From JAWCLZ01 sp038850275 (GTDB lineage Archaea; Halobacteriota; JAWCLZ01): DNA of 64,000 bases. Positions within the stretch are counted from its first letter, which is position 1. Each line of letters begins with the position of its first letter. The DNA lies in contig JAWCLZ010000001.1 in assembly GCA_038850275.1 (NCBI GenBank), positions 113,865 to 177,864 of the forward strand, read 5' to 3'. The notes beneath the pieces were generated by a model. It saw only the letters and a list, made by a program, of their open reading frames with translations. It did not search any database and was not told the origin of the DNA. This document shows positions 51,071 to 58,874 of the stretch, one piece after another. The position numbers and the translations under genes were made by a program.

Positions 51071-51835
51071 ATGAGTGACCGTGTTGATGTTGGGATTGCT
51101 GGAATGAATGAGATTTTGAACGGTGGCTTGCCCAGAAGAAACATTGTCCTTTTGTCTGGTGGTCCTGGTACTGGTAAATCCATTTTTGGACAACAGTTCC
51201 TATTTGCAGGATTTAGGCTTGGTGAACCTGGCGTTTTGGTGACTTTGGAGGAGCACCCGGTTCAGGTTAGAATTAATATGGATCGTTTTGGGTGGGAGCC
51301 TAGGCGTTTTGAGCAGGAGGGCAAGTTTGCCATTGTCGATGCTTTCACTTCTGGTATTGGCGAGGCAGCGAGGAGGGAACGCTATGTCGTTAAAGATCCA
51401 GATGATGTTCCAAGTTTTTTAGATGTTATTCGTCAAGCCATCACTGATTTAAATGCACAGAGAGTCGTCATAGACTCCGTTTCAACGCTTTACATGACGA
51501 AGCCGGCGTTTGCGAGATCTACAATAATGTTAATTAAGAAGGTTCTGGCGGGTTTGGGCTGCACAAGCTTCCTTGTTTCTCAAGTTAGCGTTACTGACCG
51601 AGGGTTTGGTGGCCCAGGCGTTGAACATGCTGCCGACGGCATTATCCGGCTTGACTTGGACGAGTTTCAAGGTGAGCTGAAACGTTCAATAATTATTTGG
51701 AAAATGCGGGGTGCAAGCCACTCCATGAGAAGGCATCCCTTTGACATAACAAGCAAAGGCATAATAGTCTACCCGGGCAAAACTATTAGGATAACCCCGA
51801 GAGGATTTTTTGAGGGAGAAGGTGAAAGCCCATGA
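51071..51835 (+). CDS. KaiC-like RecA-superfamily ATPase
   Basis: About 254 residues, single KaiC domain. Starts RVDVGIAGMNEILNGGLPRRNIVLLSGGPGTGKSIFGQQF (Walker A GGPGTGKS), LEEHP with the catalytic glutamates, RVVIDSVSTLY (Walker B), and LVSQVS. Start ATG 51071 matches the usual MSDRVDVGI-like N-terminus. Codon choice (GGT, CGT, GTT, GGC, GCC) and GC content are clearly higher than in neighbours. It overlaps the next gene by four bases. Probably regulatory or signalling; target unknown. Confidence 0.85.
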   Translation: MSDRVDVGIAGMNEILNGGLPRRNIVLLSGGPGTGKSIFGQQFLFAGFRLGEPGVLVTLEEHPVQVRINMDRFGWEPRRFEQEGKFAIVDAFTSGIGEAARRERYVVKDPDDVPSFLDVIRQAITDLNAQRVVIDSVSTLYMTKPAFARSTIMLIKKVLAGLGCTSFLVSQVSVTDRGFGGPGVEHAADGIIRLDLDEFQGELKRSIIIWKMRGASHSMRRHPFDITSKGIIVYPGKTIRITPRGFFEGEGESP

Positions 51836-52332
51836 GCGAAATAGAAGTTCCCCTAAAACCGTTAGGGAGAGAGGATATCCAAAAACTTGAAGCTGTTCTC
51901 CTACTGGGAACGGTTTCAAGGCAAGACGTCATGGAGAAAATGCGTAGCGCAGACCCTAAAGACCGCATAACATGGATAGATTCGCTAGCAGTGGCTGCAG
52001 GAGCCCTTGCAAGGGAGAAAGCCGGCATAACTGTTTCACGGATAGTCGACGAGCTTGGAAGGGGAGAACAGGCAATACGCTTCCACTTAACTGGAAAAAC
52101 CGAAGCTGGAAAACTCGTGAGAGAAACTTACGAGATGCTCCTGCGCGGTGAAAAAGTCCTATCTTTAATATTAAAGGGTGAGGCAGGAGAGGAATTGGAA
52201 AAGCTTAAGCTTGAGTTGGAAAAGGAACGTCGAGAAAAAGCTGAGCTTCAAGAAAAACTGGCGAGGCTTCAAAGCAAAATTGAGAATGTGACAATGGCTT
52301 TGAAGGAGGCAATAAATCAATTAAGAATATAA
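51832..52332 (+). CDS. KaiC-partner regulatory protein with coiled coil
   Basis: 166 residues. Residues 1-105 are helical with an HTH-like stretch (ITVSRIVDELGRGEQAIRFHLTGKTEAGKLVRETYEMLLRG), and 115-155 form a coiled coil (EELEKLKLELEKERREKAELQEKL). The start overlaps the KaiC stop (ATGA). This two-gene arrangement recurs in archaeal genomes by my recollection, with the small protein annotated as a transcriptional regulator. It shares the foreign codon use of the KaiC gene. Confidence 0.65.
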   Translation: MSEIEVPLKPLGREDIQKLEAVLLLGTVSRQDVMEKMRSADPKDRITWIDSLAVAAGALAREKAGITVSRIVDELGRGEQAIRFHLTGKTEAGKLVRETYEMLLRGEKVLSLILKGEAGEELEKLKLELEKERREKAELQEKLARLQSKIENVTMALKEAINQLRI

Positions 52333-52386
52333 AGCTATAAAGCAAAAAATTTCAATCTTCAGATTTTTTCCTTTCTTCCCTCTTTC

Positions 52387-52426
52387 TAAAATCTAACCTT
52401 TTTTATCTTATAAAATCTAACCTTTT
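52387..52426. repeat. 16-bp direct repeat TAAAATCTAACCTTTT
   Basis: Exact copies at 52387-52402 and 52411-52426. They lie just after the KaiC-partner gene in a 236-bp intergenic stretch that also contains CCTATTTTTTTCCCTATTT-type pyrimidine repeats and no gene. Confidence 0.8.
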
Positions 52427-52568
52427 GCAATGTTCTGTTAACCACTCAGCCTCAACAGATGTCCACTGGGATTTATGTGCTTTTTTCCTATTTTTTTCCC
52501 TATTTCCTCTATTCTCCCTAGGGAATTGAAGGTAAACTATATAGCTTGAACTGGCAAGATAAATTTTA

Positions 52569-53084
52569 ATGGACTGGATCTCGCATTTGCTATTTGCCTT
52601 AACTCTAGGTATTATTCTTAGGGAGCGGAGAATTAAATTGGTATTGATTTCAAGTTTGCTGCCTGATATGGATATGCTCTGGCATCATCGCAGTGAGCTT
52701 CACGCTCCCCTTATTTTACTTGCCCTCGCAGCTTTAATTTCGATTCAAAATTCCGCTTTTTTCAAGCCAGTTTTACTTGGCTTCTGGTCGCATTCAATAT
52801 TGGATATTTTTTTATTCGATAATTCAAAGCATACGATTAAAAATATAGCGAATCAAATCGTGGCAAATGAAAGCTTGGCTCAAAATGTAGAGAATAATAT
52901 AATGCAGCTTACTTCTGCTGATGGAATCATGCTTTTCTATCCATTTAGCCTTGAGAAATACTCCATAATCTTAACCGAGGAAAGCTATGTATTTATAGCT
53001 GCATTAATTGCAGGGGTAGCAGTAATATTTTTTCTATCTAATTTTCTATCTAAATTTCTATCTAAAATTAAAAACTATTTCTAG
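52569..53084 (+). CDS. DUF457-type membrane-bound metal-dependent hydrolase
   Basis: 171 residues, four membrane helices. Signature MDWISHLLFALTLG, SSLLPDMDMLWHHR and LLGFWSHSILDIFL carries the conserved His/Asp set of the YdjM/DUF457 family. The C-terminus has FLSNFLSKFLSK, encoded by three tandem copies of TTTCTATCTAA (about 53034-53064), probably a recent slippage expansion. Confidence 0.8.
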   Translation: MDWISHLLFALTLGIILRERRIKLVLISSLLPDMDMLWHHRSELHAPLILLALAALISIQNSAFFKPVLLGFWSHSILDIFLFDNSKHTIKNIANQIVANESLAQNVENNIMQLTSADGIMLFYPFSLEKYSIILTEESYVFIAALIAGVAVIFFLSNFLSKFLSKIKNYF

Positions 53085-53183
53085 TTGTGCTTTATTATAA
53101 TAATGCTCCTAAGGAATATATAAGTAGCACCGCATAAAAATATTTATACTAATACTTGTATATATAAAATGGGGATGGTTTAG

Positions 53184-53516
53184 ATGCAGGTTCTAGAAAG
53201 ATCCTCAAAGAAGCAGGATTTAGAATTTATGCTGCGTCTCGCAAAACTTGAGCAAGGAATCGCTGAATTGAGAAGCGAGATTCAAGATCAAAAGAAAAAT
53301 CAATATGAATTGGAAAATAAAATAGCTTGCATTGATCCAATTCTCAAGCAAACTCTCTCTCTATTAAATCAAATTGAGGAAATTCAAAGTAATTTATGCA
53401 AACTCAGTTCAGAAGTTGCTCAATTAAAAAGTGATTTAAATTCAGCTTTTAATCAAAAGATAGACATAGCAAGCATTGTTAAAGAAGTGTTGGAGGGAGG
53501 AAATGAATTCCGATGA
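53184..53516 (+). CDS. Coiled-coil protein upstream of FlaD/E-like gene (FlaC-like)
   Basis: 110 residues, nearly all coiled coil (residues 15-95, heptads such as LEQGIAELRSEIQDQ and IEEIQSNLCKLSSEVAQLKSDL). A TATA box AAATATTTATAC (about 53138-53149) precedes it. In archaella, FlaC is a small coiled-coil protein encoded before FlaD/E, and the next gene has a FlaD/E domain, so this may be its FlaC-like partner. Assignment rests on position and shape only. Confidence 0.6.
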   Translation: MQVLERSSKKQDLEFMLRLAKLEQGIAELRSEIQDQKKNQYELENKIACIDPILKQTLSLLNQIEEIQSNLCKLSSEVAQLKSDLNSAFNQKIDIASIVKEVLEGGNEFR

Positions 53517-54114
53517 TTTAAACATAAAGATATATACACTTGAGGAGATAAAGAGTGAGGGGGAGAAAACACATACTTTAACCCCTGAGGAGATTGAAAT
53601 AAAACTACTTGAGCTTAAGGATAAACTTCCTCATACTATTATTTCTGAATTAGAGCAGAATCTAAAAAAGGCTAGAGTAACTGAAGAGCAATTTAAAGAG
53701 ATAATAAAGAGAGTAATGCAGGCATCCAAGAGTAATTTTGCAAGCGAGCTTGAGAGAATTAATCAAAGGCTGAATGAACTTGACAATTCAGTATCATTTT
53801 TTGTGAAATACCTTGAGAATGAATTTCAAAAACCAAGTATTGGAATTGGAAGCGATATAATTAGTACTAGTATTTTGCTTAAATGGGTGGAATATCTACT
53901 CAGTCGAACTGGAGAGGAATACCTAGGTGAGGTTCTAAAGGTATATGTAGAGCTAGGTTGGATCGATGAAGCCTTGCGCAATAAAATGCTCCTTCTAGCG
54001 AGAGTTTTACATATATCAACTGAAGTTACAAATTTCAAATTGGAAGCTAAGGACCATATTCAAAGTTTGATATTCATCGAGAAACTTAAAGCTGTAAACC
54101 TAGTCAACCTTTAA
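53503..54114 (+). CDS. Archaellum accessory protein, FlaD/FlaE family
   Basis: 203 residues from ATG 53503 (GGAGGGAGG immediately upstream). The N-terminal half is coiled coil. The C-terminal FlaD/E domain reads STSILLKWVEYLLSRTGEEYLGEVLKVYVELGWIDEALRNKMLLLA, matching the conserved K-W-hhhL...Y...GWI pattern. These proteins sit in the archaellum cytosolic collar and link to chemotaxis. No archaellin, FlaI or FlaJ gene is in the window, so the pair is an orphan here. Confidence 0.75.
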   Translation: MNSDDLNIKIYTLEEIKSEGEKTHTLTPEEIEIKLLELKDKLPHTIISELEQNLKKARVTEEQFKEIIKRVMQASKSNFASELERINQRLNELDNSVSFFVKYLENEFQKPSIGIGSDIISTSILLKWVEYLLSRTGEEYLGEVLKVYVELGWIDEALRNKMLLLARVLHISTEVTNFKLEAKDHIQSLIFIEKLKAVNLVNL

Positions 54115-54147
54115 ATCTTCAATTTATCCTTCAAATTGTATTTTCAT

Positions 54148-55122
54148 TTAACCCTTTATCCACCTTACCTCTACCTCTTCAGGCCTGAAATTTGGTTTTA
54201 CCTTTGATTCCTCTAGAGATGTGGTTAAGCCGCATTTCAACATCAACAATCCAGTATATGCGATCATAGCTCCATTGTCCATTAAAAACTTCTTCTCAGG
54301 CACATAAAATTTAGCATCTCGATCCCTGCACATCAAATTAAGCATCTCCTGTAAACGCAAATTAGCACCTACTCCACCACATAGGAGCACTTCATTTTTA
54401 CCTGTATGTGCAAGTGCTCGCTCGGTTACCTCGACGAGCATGGCAAAAGCAGTTTCTTGGAAGGAATAGCATACATCTTCTAATTTATGGTTTTTAAGTG
54501 CTTCCTTTGCAGCGGTCATCAATCCTGAGAATGAAAAATCCATTCCCTTTACCACATAGGGTAGCTTTATATAATTCGAAGAACTCCTAGCTAGTTCCTC
54601 AACCCTTGGACCCCCTGGATGAGGTAGACCTGCGTAGCGAGCAAATTTATCAATTGCATTCCCAATGCTTATATCAAGAGTCTCCCCAAATACGCGATAT
54701 CTACCGTCTCTAAAGGATAGCACTTGGGAATTTCCCCCGCTTACATATAGCACCACTGGATCTCTGCATGCAGTCTGCCAGCGTCCTACTTCGATGTGAG
54801 CTATGCAGTGATTTACGCCGATCAATGGCACATTCAAAGTTAAAGAAAGTGCTCTAGCAGCTGTAGCCACAGTGCGCAAGCAAGGACCAAGTCCTGGGCC
54901 TTGGGAAAAAGCAACTGCTGAGATATCTTCATCTACAGCTAGCACTTTTTCAATTAACCTAACTATTTCATTTGCATGATGCTGTGCTGCTTCTCTGGGA
55001 TGAATCCCGCCTATTTTAGGCAAATATGGCTTGCTAGCCTCAGCTATTACCCTCTCCTCAGTTACTATTGCAACACTCAAACTCCAAGCAGTGCCTTCAA
55101 TTCCCAGTACCTTCAAGCTCAT
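54148..55122 (-). CDS. kae1: KEOPS catalytic subunit Kae1
   Basis: 324 residues, tRNA threonylcarbamoyladenosine (t6A37) synthase. ASKHA fold: GIEGTAWSLSVA, GGIHPREAAQHHA, SQGPGLGPCLR, NHCIAHIEVG with the two His that bind iron, YVSGGNSQV and CGGVGANLRL. No Bud32 kinase is fused at the C-terminus, unlike in some euryarchaea. It is last in the spt4/rpo7/eS24/eS31 run. Confidence 0.96.
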   Translation of the reverse strand: MSLKVLGIEGTAWSLSVAIVTEERVIAEASKPYLPKIGGIHPREAAQHHANEIVRLIEKVLAVDEDISAVAFSQGPGLGPCLRTVATAARALSLTLNVPLIGVNHCIAHIEVGRWQTACRDPVVLYVSGGNSQVLSFRDGRYRVFGETLDISIGNAIDKFARYAGLPHPGGPRVEELARSSSNYIKLPYVVKGMDFSFSGLMTAAKEALKNHKLEDVCYSFQETAFAMLVEVTERALAHTGKNEVLLCGGVGANLRLQEMLNLMCRDRDAKFYVPEKKFLMDNGAMIAYTGLLMLKCGLTTSLEESKVKPNFRPEEVEVRWIKG

Positions 55123-55144
55123 TGCTTGGAAAAAGAATCAAATA

Positions 55145-55291
55145 TTATTTTTTGAATTCAGTATAGCCGCATTTCCCGCAGGATAATCTATTCTTATGCT
55201 CAGCTAGGAAAACCCCCTCGCCGCAGCGCGGGCACTTCATTCGCTTTCGCTTGATTTTACCCCCGGTGATATCATAGTATTTATAACGCAT
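55145..55291 (-). CDS. rps27ae: Ribosomal protein eS31 (S27ae)
   Basis: 48-residue zinc protein, too short for many gene finders. MRYKYYDITGGKIKRKRMKCP starts it, then the zinc ribbon CPRCG...CGKCGYTEF near the C-terminus. GGGGGAA lies a few bases upstream of the ATG at 55291. Position between eS24 and kae1 matches the conserved euryarchaeal cluster. Confidence 0.95.
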   Translation of the reverse strand: MRYKYYDITGGKIKRKRMKCPRCGEGVFLAEHKNRLSCGKCGYTEFKK

Positions 55292-55351
55292 TTCATTCCC
55301 CCAATTTTATATAGTTCATATTGCATTTCATTTCTCAAACTCTGATTCCCT

Positions 55352-55696
55352 TTACCTCTCTTGCTTTTTCTCTCCTTTTTCTTTTTCTTCAGCTTTCTCT
55401 TCACCTTTCTCTTCACCTTTCTCTTTCTTCCCTCTTTGAATCAAATGCAATGGCTCAAATTGCTTCAATCTCTCCTCGCTCTCATAAATATTCGCTCTCC
55501 CAGTAGTTTCCCTTTTGCCAAATTCACTACGCATATATTTTATTATAATTAACTCTGGCTTTGAGTTCAAAAGAGCTGCTAGCTTATCCTTAACTTCCTC
55601 GCGCTTGGGAGTTGGACCTTGATGTTCGATTTTGAATAGGATTTCTCGGCGTTTTATCAGTTGATTCGTTTTTTCCTCAACGATTTTTATATTCAT
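55352..55696 (-). CDS. rps24e: Ribosomal protein eS24
   Basis: 114 residues. MNIKIVEEKTNQLIKRREILFKIEH, PTPKREEVKDKLAALL and YMRSEFGKRETTGRANIYES are eS24 signatures. The C-terminal 25 residues are a Lys/Glu tract (EKGEEKGEEKAEEKEKGEKK) encoded by short CTTTCTCTTCAC repeats, probably a slippage expansion. It overlaps the dephospho-CoA kinase stop by four bases. Confidence 0.96.
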   Translation of the reverse strand: MNIKIVEEKTNQLIKRREILFKIEHQGPTPKREEVKDKLAALLNSKPELIIIKYMRSEFGKRETTGRANIYESEERLKQFEPLHLIQRGKKEKGEEKGEEKAEEKEKGEKKQER

Positions 55697-56226
55697 AGTA
55701 CCCTCTCCATTTTCTCCATAATTGCTCTTGCAAGTTTCTTTTTTGAATTAGTAACCTTAACTGCCACCACTCCCTCCGAGGGCTGACCATATATTATCAC
55801 ACTTGAAAGAGGGGCAAGTGCGATTGCTGGTAAAGTAGCTAGGTCCTCCTCTCCCTCTATAAATATTCTAACTGGATGCTTGGAATTCAAAGCCTCCTCG
55901 ATAGAAGCGATTAACTCAGGCGTAATCGTGCCAGCTGGGTTAACTGCTCTAGCTGTTTTTGAAAAAACTTGCTTGGTATCTTCAATTACTTCCTCGCTAA
56001 CTCTAGTTCTCAATGTTTTTTCATCCACGATTGCCACATCAGGCATTATCCCTGCTTTAATAGCGCTATATGTCACTATATCGCCCACTGTTATGATTTT
56101 CTGCTTGCATTTTTCTATTTTTTCTATATCTCCTTTTAATTTTTCCATGCAGTTATCGCCGGAATATAACTTTCCAAGCGGCTTCTTCAACCTTTCTCTG
56201 AGACTTTGAGGCAGGTGAAGGGTCAA
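55693..56226 (-). CDS. GTP-dependent dephospho-CoA kinase (DUF359)
   Basis: 177 residues. Archaeal enzyme for the last step of CoA synthesis. Motifs LKKPLGKL, ITVGDIVTYSAI, PDVAIVDEKTLR, NPAGTITPEL, IEGEEDLATLPAIALAPL and YGQPSEGVVAVKV are conserved. TTG start with GGTGAAA upstream. It lies between spt4 and eS24, its usual location in euryarchaea. Confidence 0.92.
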   Translation of the reverse strand: MTLHLPQSLRERLKKPLGKLYSGDNCMEKLKGDIEKIEKCKQKIITVGDIVTYSAIKAGIMPDVAIVDEKTLRTRVSEEVIEDTKQVFSKTARAVNPAGTITPELIASIEEALNSKHPVRIFIEGEEDLATLPAIALAPLSSVIIYGQPSEGVVAVKVTNSKKKLARAIMEKMERVL

Positions 56227-56242
56227 GGTTTCACCTTAAACG

Positions 56243-56428
56243 CTATCTCACCTTCAATGCATATTTACCGGGAATGGAAATTTTCATTCGCTTCGCAATT
56301 TCAGATTTTTGAGGATCAATAATTATTACATAGCCAGACCAGTCTGTGCTCAAGGAGCTGGAATTGCAAATTGGGCATACTTTTCCTGAGACTATTCTAT
56401 GGCATTCTCTACAAGCACTTTCAACCAT
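56243..56428 (-). CDS. spt4: Transcription elongation factor Spt4 (RpoE'')
   Basis: 61 residues. Zinc ribbon CRECHRIV...CPICNS at the N-terminus, then LSTDWSGYVIIIDPQKSEIAKRM. Partner of Spt5 for RNA polymerase processivity. Two bases separate it from rpo7, so the two are co-transcribed. Confidence 0.95.
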   Translation of the reverse strand: MVESACRECHRIVSGKVCPICNSSSLSTDWSGYVIIIDPQKSEIAKRMKISIPGKYALKVR

Positions 56429-56430
56429 AT

Positions 56431-57003
56431 CTATGCCTCCTTCTTAGCTTTTTCCTCAGCCTTTCTAGCTTCCTCAAGCCATTCAATCTTCCCCATTCCA
56501 ACTTGACGCATAGTTAAGCCGATTTTGCTATCCCTCGGGTCTCTCTCATTCAAACTAACTGCTACGATTCGCGCACGCACTCTATCTCCAACTGCGATAG
56601 CATGCTTCCCTCCTTTCCCCACCAAGCGTGCATTTTTCTCATCATATGAAATAAAGTCATCTGCAATTTGACTCACGTGGATTAAGCAATCAAGTGGACC
56701 AATGTTTACAAATGCTCCGAATTCAACTATCTCCACAACCTCTCCCTCGACGATTTCTTGGATCTCAGGTTTATAAACAATGGCTTCGAACTCGGTTTCA
56801 TAGTAAACAGCTCCATCCCCAGCTATTATCCTACCCTCCCCTATTTTAAGGACTTCTGTGATCGCTACAAATATCCCTAGAGTTTTATCAATCGCGCCCT
56901 CGAGTTTCTCTTGTAGGGTTTCCTTAACAACTGACTCCACTTCTCCCCCTAGTTTTTCAGGGGGAACTCTAACTATGTCCACTAGTCTCATTTTTTTATA
57001 CAT
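56431..57003 (-). CDS. rpo7: RNA polymerase subunit Rpo7 (RpoE')
   Basis: 190 residues. N-terminal RNP-like tip domain (MRLVDIVRVPPEKLG), then an S1 domain (EGEVVEIVEFGAFVNIGPLDCLIHVSQIADD) and SKIGLTMRQVGMGKIEWL. It forms the stalk with Rpo4. The tail (KAEEKAKKEA) is charged. The first Met or the Met at residue 5 could be the start. Confidence 0.96.
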   Translation of the reverse strand: MYKKMRLVDIVRVPPEKLGGEVESVVKETLQEKLEGAIDKTLGIFVAITEVLKIGEGRIIAGDGAVYYETEFEAIVYKPEIQEIVEGEVVEIVEFGAFVNIGPLDCLIHVSQIADDFISYDEKNARLVGKGGKHAIAVGDRVRARIVAVSLNERDPRDSKIGLTMRQVGMGKIEWLEEARKAEEKAKKEA

Positions 57004-57369
57004 TTAATCACTCTCAATTTTGCTTTTCTCACGTAAAAATAATGTTCTCACATTTTTGCTACGCAAATTTTTCCTAAGCTGAGCATCATTGGTAAACACT
57101 GCAGCTCCATATTGCTTAGCAAGGGAGGCAATTTCTTGATCAAACGCACCCTTGCTCTCGATGATCTTGCATTTCTTCGCTAGTTCAAGCGCAATTGAAG
57201 CATGCATCCTTGCTTTCCCCCTTCCCTTAGCTTTTATCCTCTCGAGTTCAGCTAATACACTAGTTGGCACCATTACTTCATTATACCCAAGGCTCTCTAG
57301 ATTTGCGAATATATCAACTTTAAATTGAGCAGGTATCATTAAAGCATTGGTATCCAAAATTATCCTCAC
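57004..57369 (-). CDS. PIN-domain ribonuclease, Fcf1/Utp24-like
   Basis: 121 residues. Acidic PIN residues in ILDTNALMIPAQF, VLAELERIK, FDQEIASLA and FTNDAQLRKNL. This archaeal family between aIF2 gamma and rpo7 resembles eukaryotic Fcf1/Utp24, which cuts pre-rRNA. The stop overlaps nothing; its start overlaps the aIF2 gamma stop by four bases. Confidence 0.88.
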   Translation of the reverse strand: MRIILDTNALMIPAQFKVDIFANLESLGYNEVMVPTSVLAELERIKAKGRGKARMHASIALELAKKCKIIESKGAFDQEIASLAKQYGAAVFTNDAQLRKNLRSKNVRTLFLREKSKIESD

Positions 57370-58592
57370 TTTTTAAGCACACCCATTCCAATTAAGCGAA
57401 ATCTTGATCCAACTCTTCTTGAAATCGCTATTCTTGCTCCAGCTTCTGCACAGACAGGGCGCTTTAACTTAACCTCAGCTTCATTCTTCCTAGCGCTGGT
57501 AACTACTCCAATAGTGGTGGCTGTGCCTATGCTGAGCATCAATAGCTCATTGGTTCTAATTGGCTCTACCTTGGCTTCTTCAACTGCACCAACTACTTTT
57601 TCAAGTAAATGCACATCCATAGTGAAGCCATTCCATACAGGTGGCAAGGTTCCAGGGGCACCTGCAACTTGTCCCACTAAGCCATCGCTTTTAGTTAAAT
57701 AGGGATCGAGCTTTGTACCCATACCAAGCAATCCCCCTGGGGTAGCCTCTTTAACGCTCTGCCCGCCATACATGAGTTTAGTTACAATGGTTCTAATTGG
57801 CACCCAGTTTGTTTTACCTTCATATTCAACCTTCCTCCCAGGTCGAATTTCAATTTCATCCTTGGGATGAACTCTCCCTTGGCTCAATGTCCCTCCGATA
57901 ACTCCACCCACTAATTTATCTGGAGGTGTACCTGGTTTATTTACATCGAAAGATCGTGCAATGGGTAGCTGCCAAGGTAAATCTAAATTATGAGTGGGAG
58001 TGGGCATTTTTTCTTCCAAGGTTTTAATTAATAGATCCAAATTGACCTTTGTTTGAGCTGAAACTGGAATTATAGGTGCATTCTCAGCAACTGTGCCTTT
58101 GATAAAGTTTTTAATTTGCTGATAGTGCTTCAAGGCCTCTTCCTTTGTTACCAAATCAATTTTATTTTGAACAATAACGATGTTCTTAATCCCAATTATA
58201 TCAAGCGCCATTAAATGTTCCTTAGTTTGGGGCTGAGGACAGGGCTCAGTGGCTGCAATGACAAGTATTGCTCCATCCATAAGAGCTGCACCTGAGAGCA
58301 TCGTTGCCATTAGAGTTTCATGGCCTGGGGAATCCACAAATGAAACGGTACGCAGTTCAATCGTGGGCTCGTTATGAATTGGGCATTTTTTCTCAGTAGT
58401 GTAGCACTCAGGCTCTTCACAAATTGGGCATTTTCTAAATGTGCAATCTGCATAGCCAAGTCTAATGGATATACCCCGCTTGATCTCCTCACTATGGGTA
58501 TCAGTCCAAACGCCAGAGAGCGCGCTAACAAGCGTAGTTTTACCGTGGTCTACGTGACCGACTATGCCGATATTCATTACTGGTTGAGACAA
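57366..58592 (-). CDS. eif2g: Translation initiation factor aIF2 gamma
   Basis: 408 residues. Brings Met-tRNAi to the small subunit. G domain: GHVDHGKTTL, ISIRLGYAD, DSPGHE, QNKIDLV and SAQ. A zinc knuckle CPICEEPECYTTEKKCP interrupts the switch region as in archaeal aIF2 gamma. Two C-terminal beta-barrels follow. First gene of the minus-strand cluster. Confidence 0.97.
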   Translation of the reverse strand: MSQPVMNIGIVGHVDHGKTTLVSALSGVWTDTHSEEIKRGISIRLGYADCTFRKCPICEEPECYTTEKKCPIHNEPTIELRTVSFVDSPGHETLMATMLSGAALMDGAILVIAATEPCPQPQTKEHLMALDIIGIKNIVIVQNKIDLVTKEEALKHYQQIKNFIKGTVAENAPIIPVSAQTKVNLDLLIKTLEEKMPTPTHNLDLPWQLPIARSFDVNKPGTPPDKLVGGVIGGTLSQGRVHPKDEIEIRPGRKVEYEGKTNWVPIRTIVTKLMYGGQSVKEATPGGLLGMGTKLDPYLTKSDGLVGQVAGAPGTLPPVWNGFTMDVHLLEKVVGAVEEAKVEPIRTNELLMLSIGTATTIGVVTSARKNEAEVKLKRPVCAEAGARIAISRRVGSRFRLIGMGVLKK

Positions 58593-58666
58593 AATTACCC
58601 CTGCATTGCGCCATTATTAATACTCACATAAATAATAAATTTTTGGATCTTCAAATTCACATTAAA

Positions 58667-58741
58667 TGGGCCCAACCGGATTCGAACCGGTGACCACTCG
58701 GTTATGAGCCGAGCGCTCTGACCTGGCTGAGCTATGGGCCC
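58667..58741 (-). tRNA. tRNA with CAT anticodon, probably tRNA-Ile2
   Basis: 75-nt cloverleaf on the minus strand. Acceptor GGGCCCA pairs with TGGGCCC, D-arm GCTCAGCCAGGTCAGAGC, anticodon stem CTCGG/CCGAG around CTCATAA, T-arm ACCGG/CCGGT, discriminator A. CAT can be elongator Met or Ile2. The acceptor GGGCC and anticodon stem CTCGG resemble archaeal tRNA-Ile, and tiaS in the same window could modify C34. No intron. Confidence 0.9.
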
Positions 58742-58773
58742 TTGAGATTATTTATTATCTTGATTTATAAAGA

Positions 58774-58802
58774 TTTTTAGGTAAAAGTTTTTAGGTAAAA
58801 AG
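58774..58802. repeat. 14/15-bp tandem duplication
   Basis: TTTTTAGGTAAAAG (58774-58787) is followed by TTTTTAGGTAAAAAG (58788-58802) in the gap between the tRNA and the HDAC-like gene. No gene lies in this 130-bp AT-rich gap. Confidence 0.85.
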
Positions 58803-58874
58803 TTTAATTTAAATTTTTTACTTTTACAAAATAATTTAATTTTCAACTGCTATAACTATTACAATGAGGGTATA

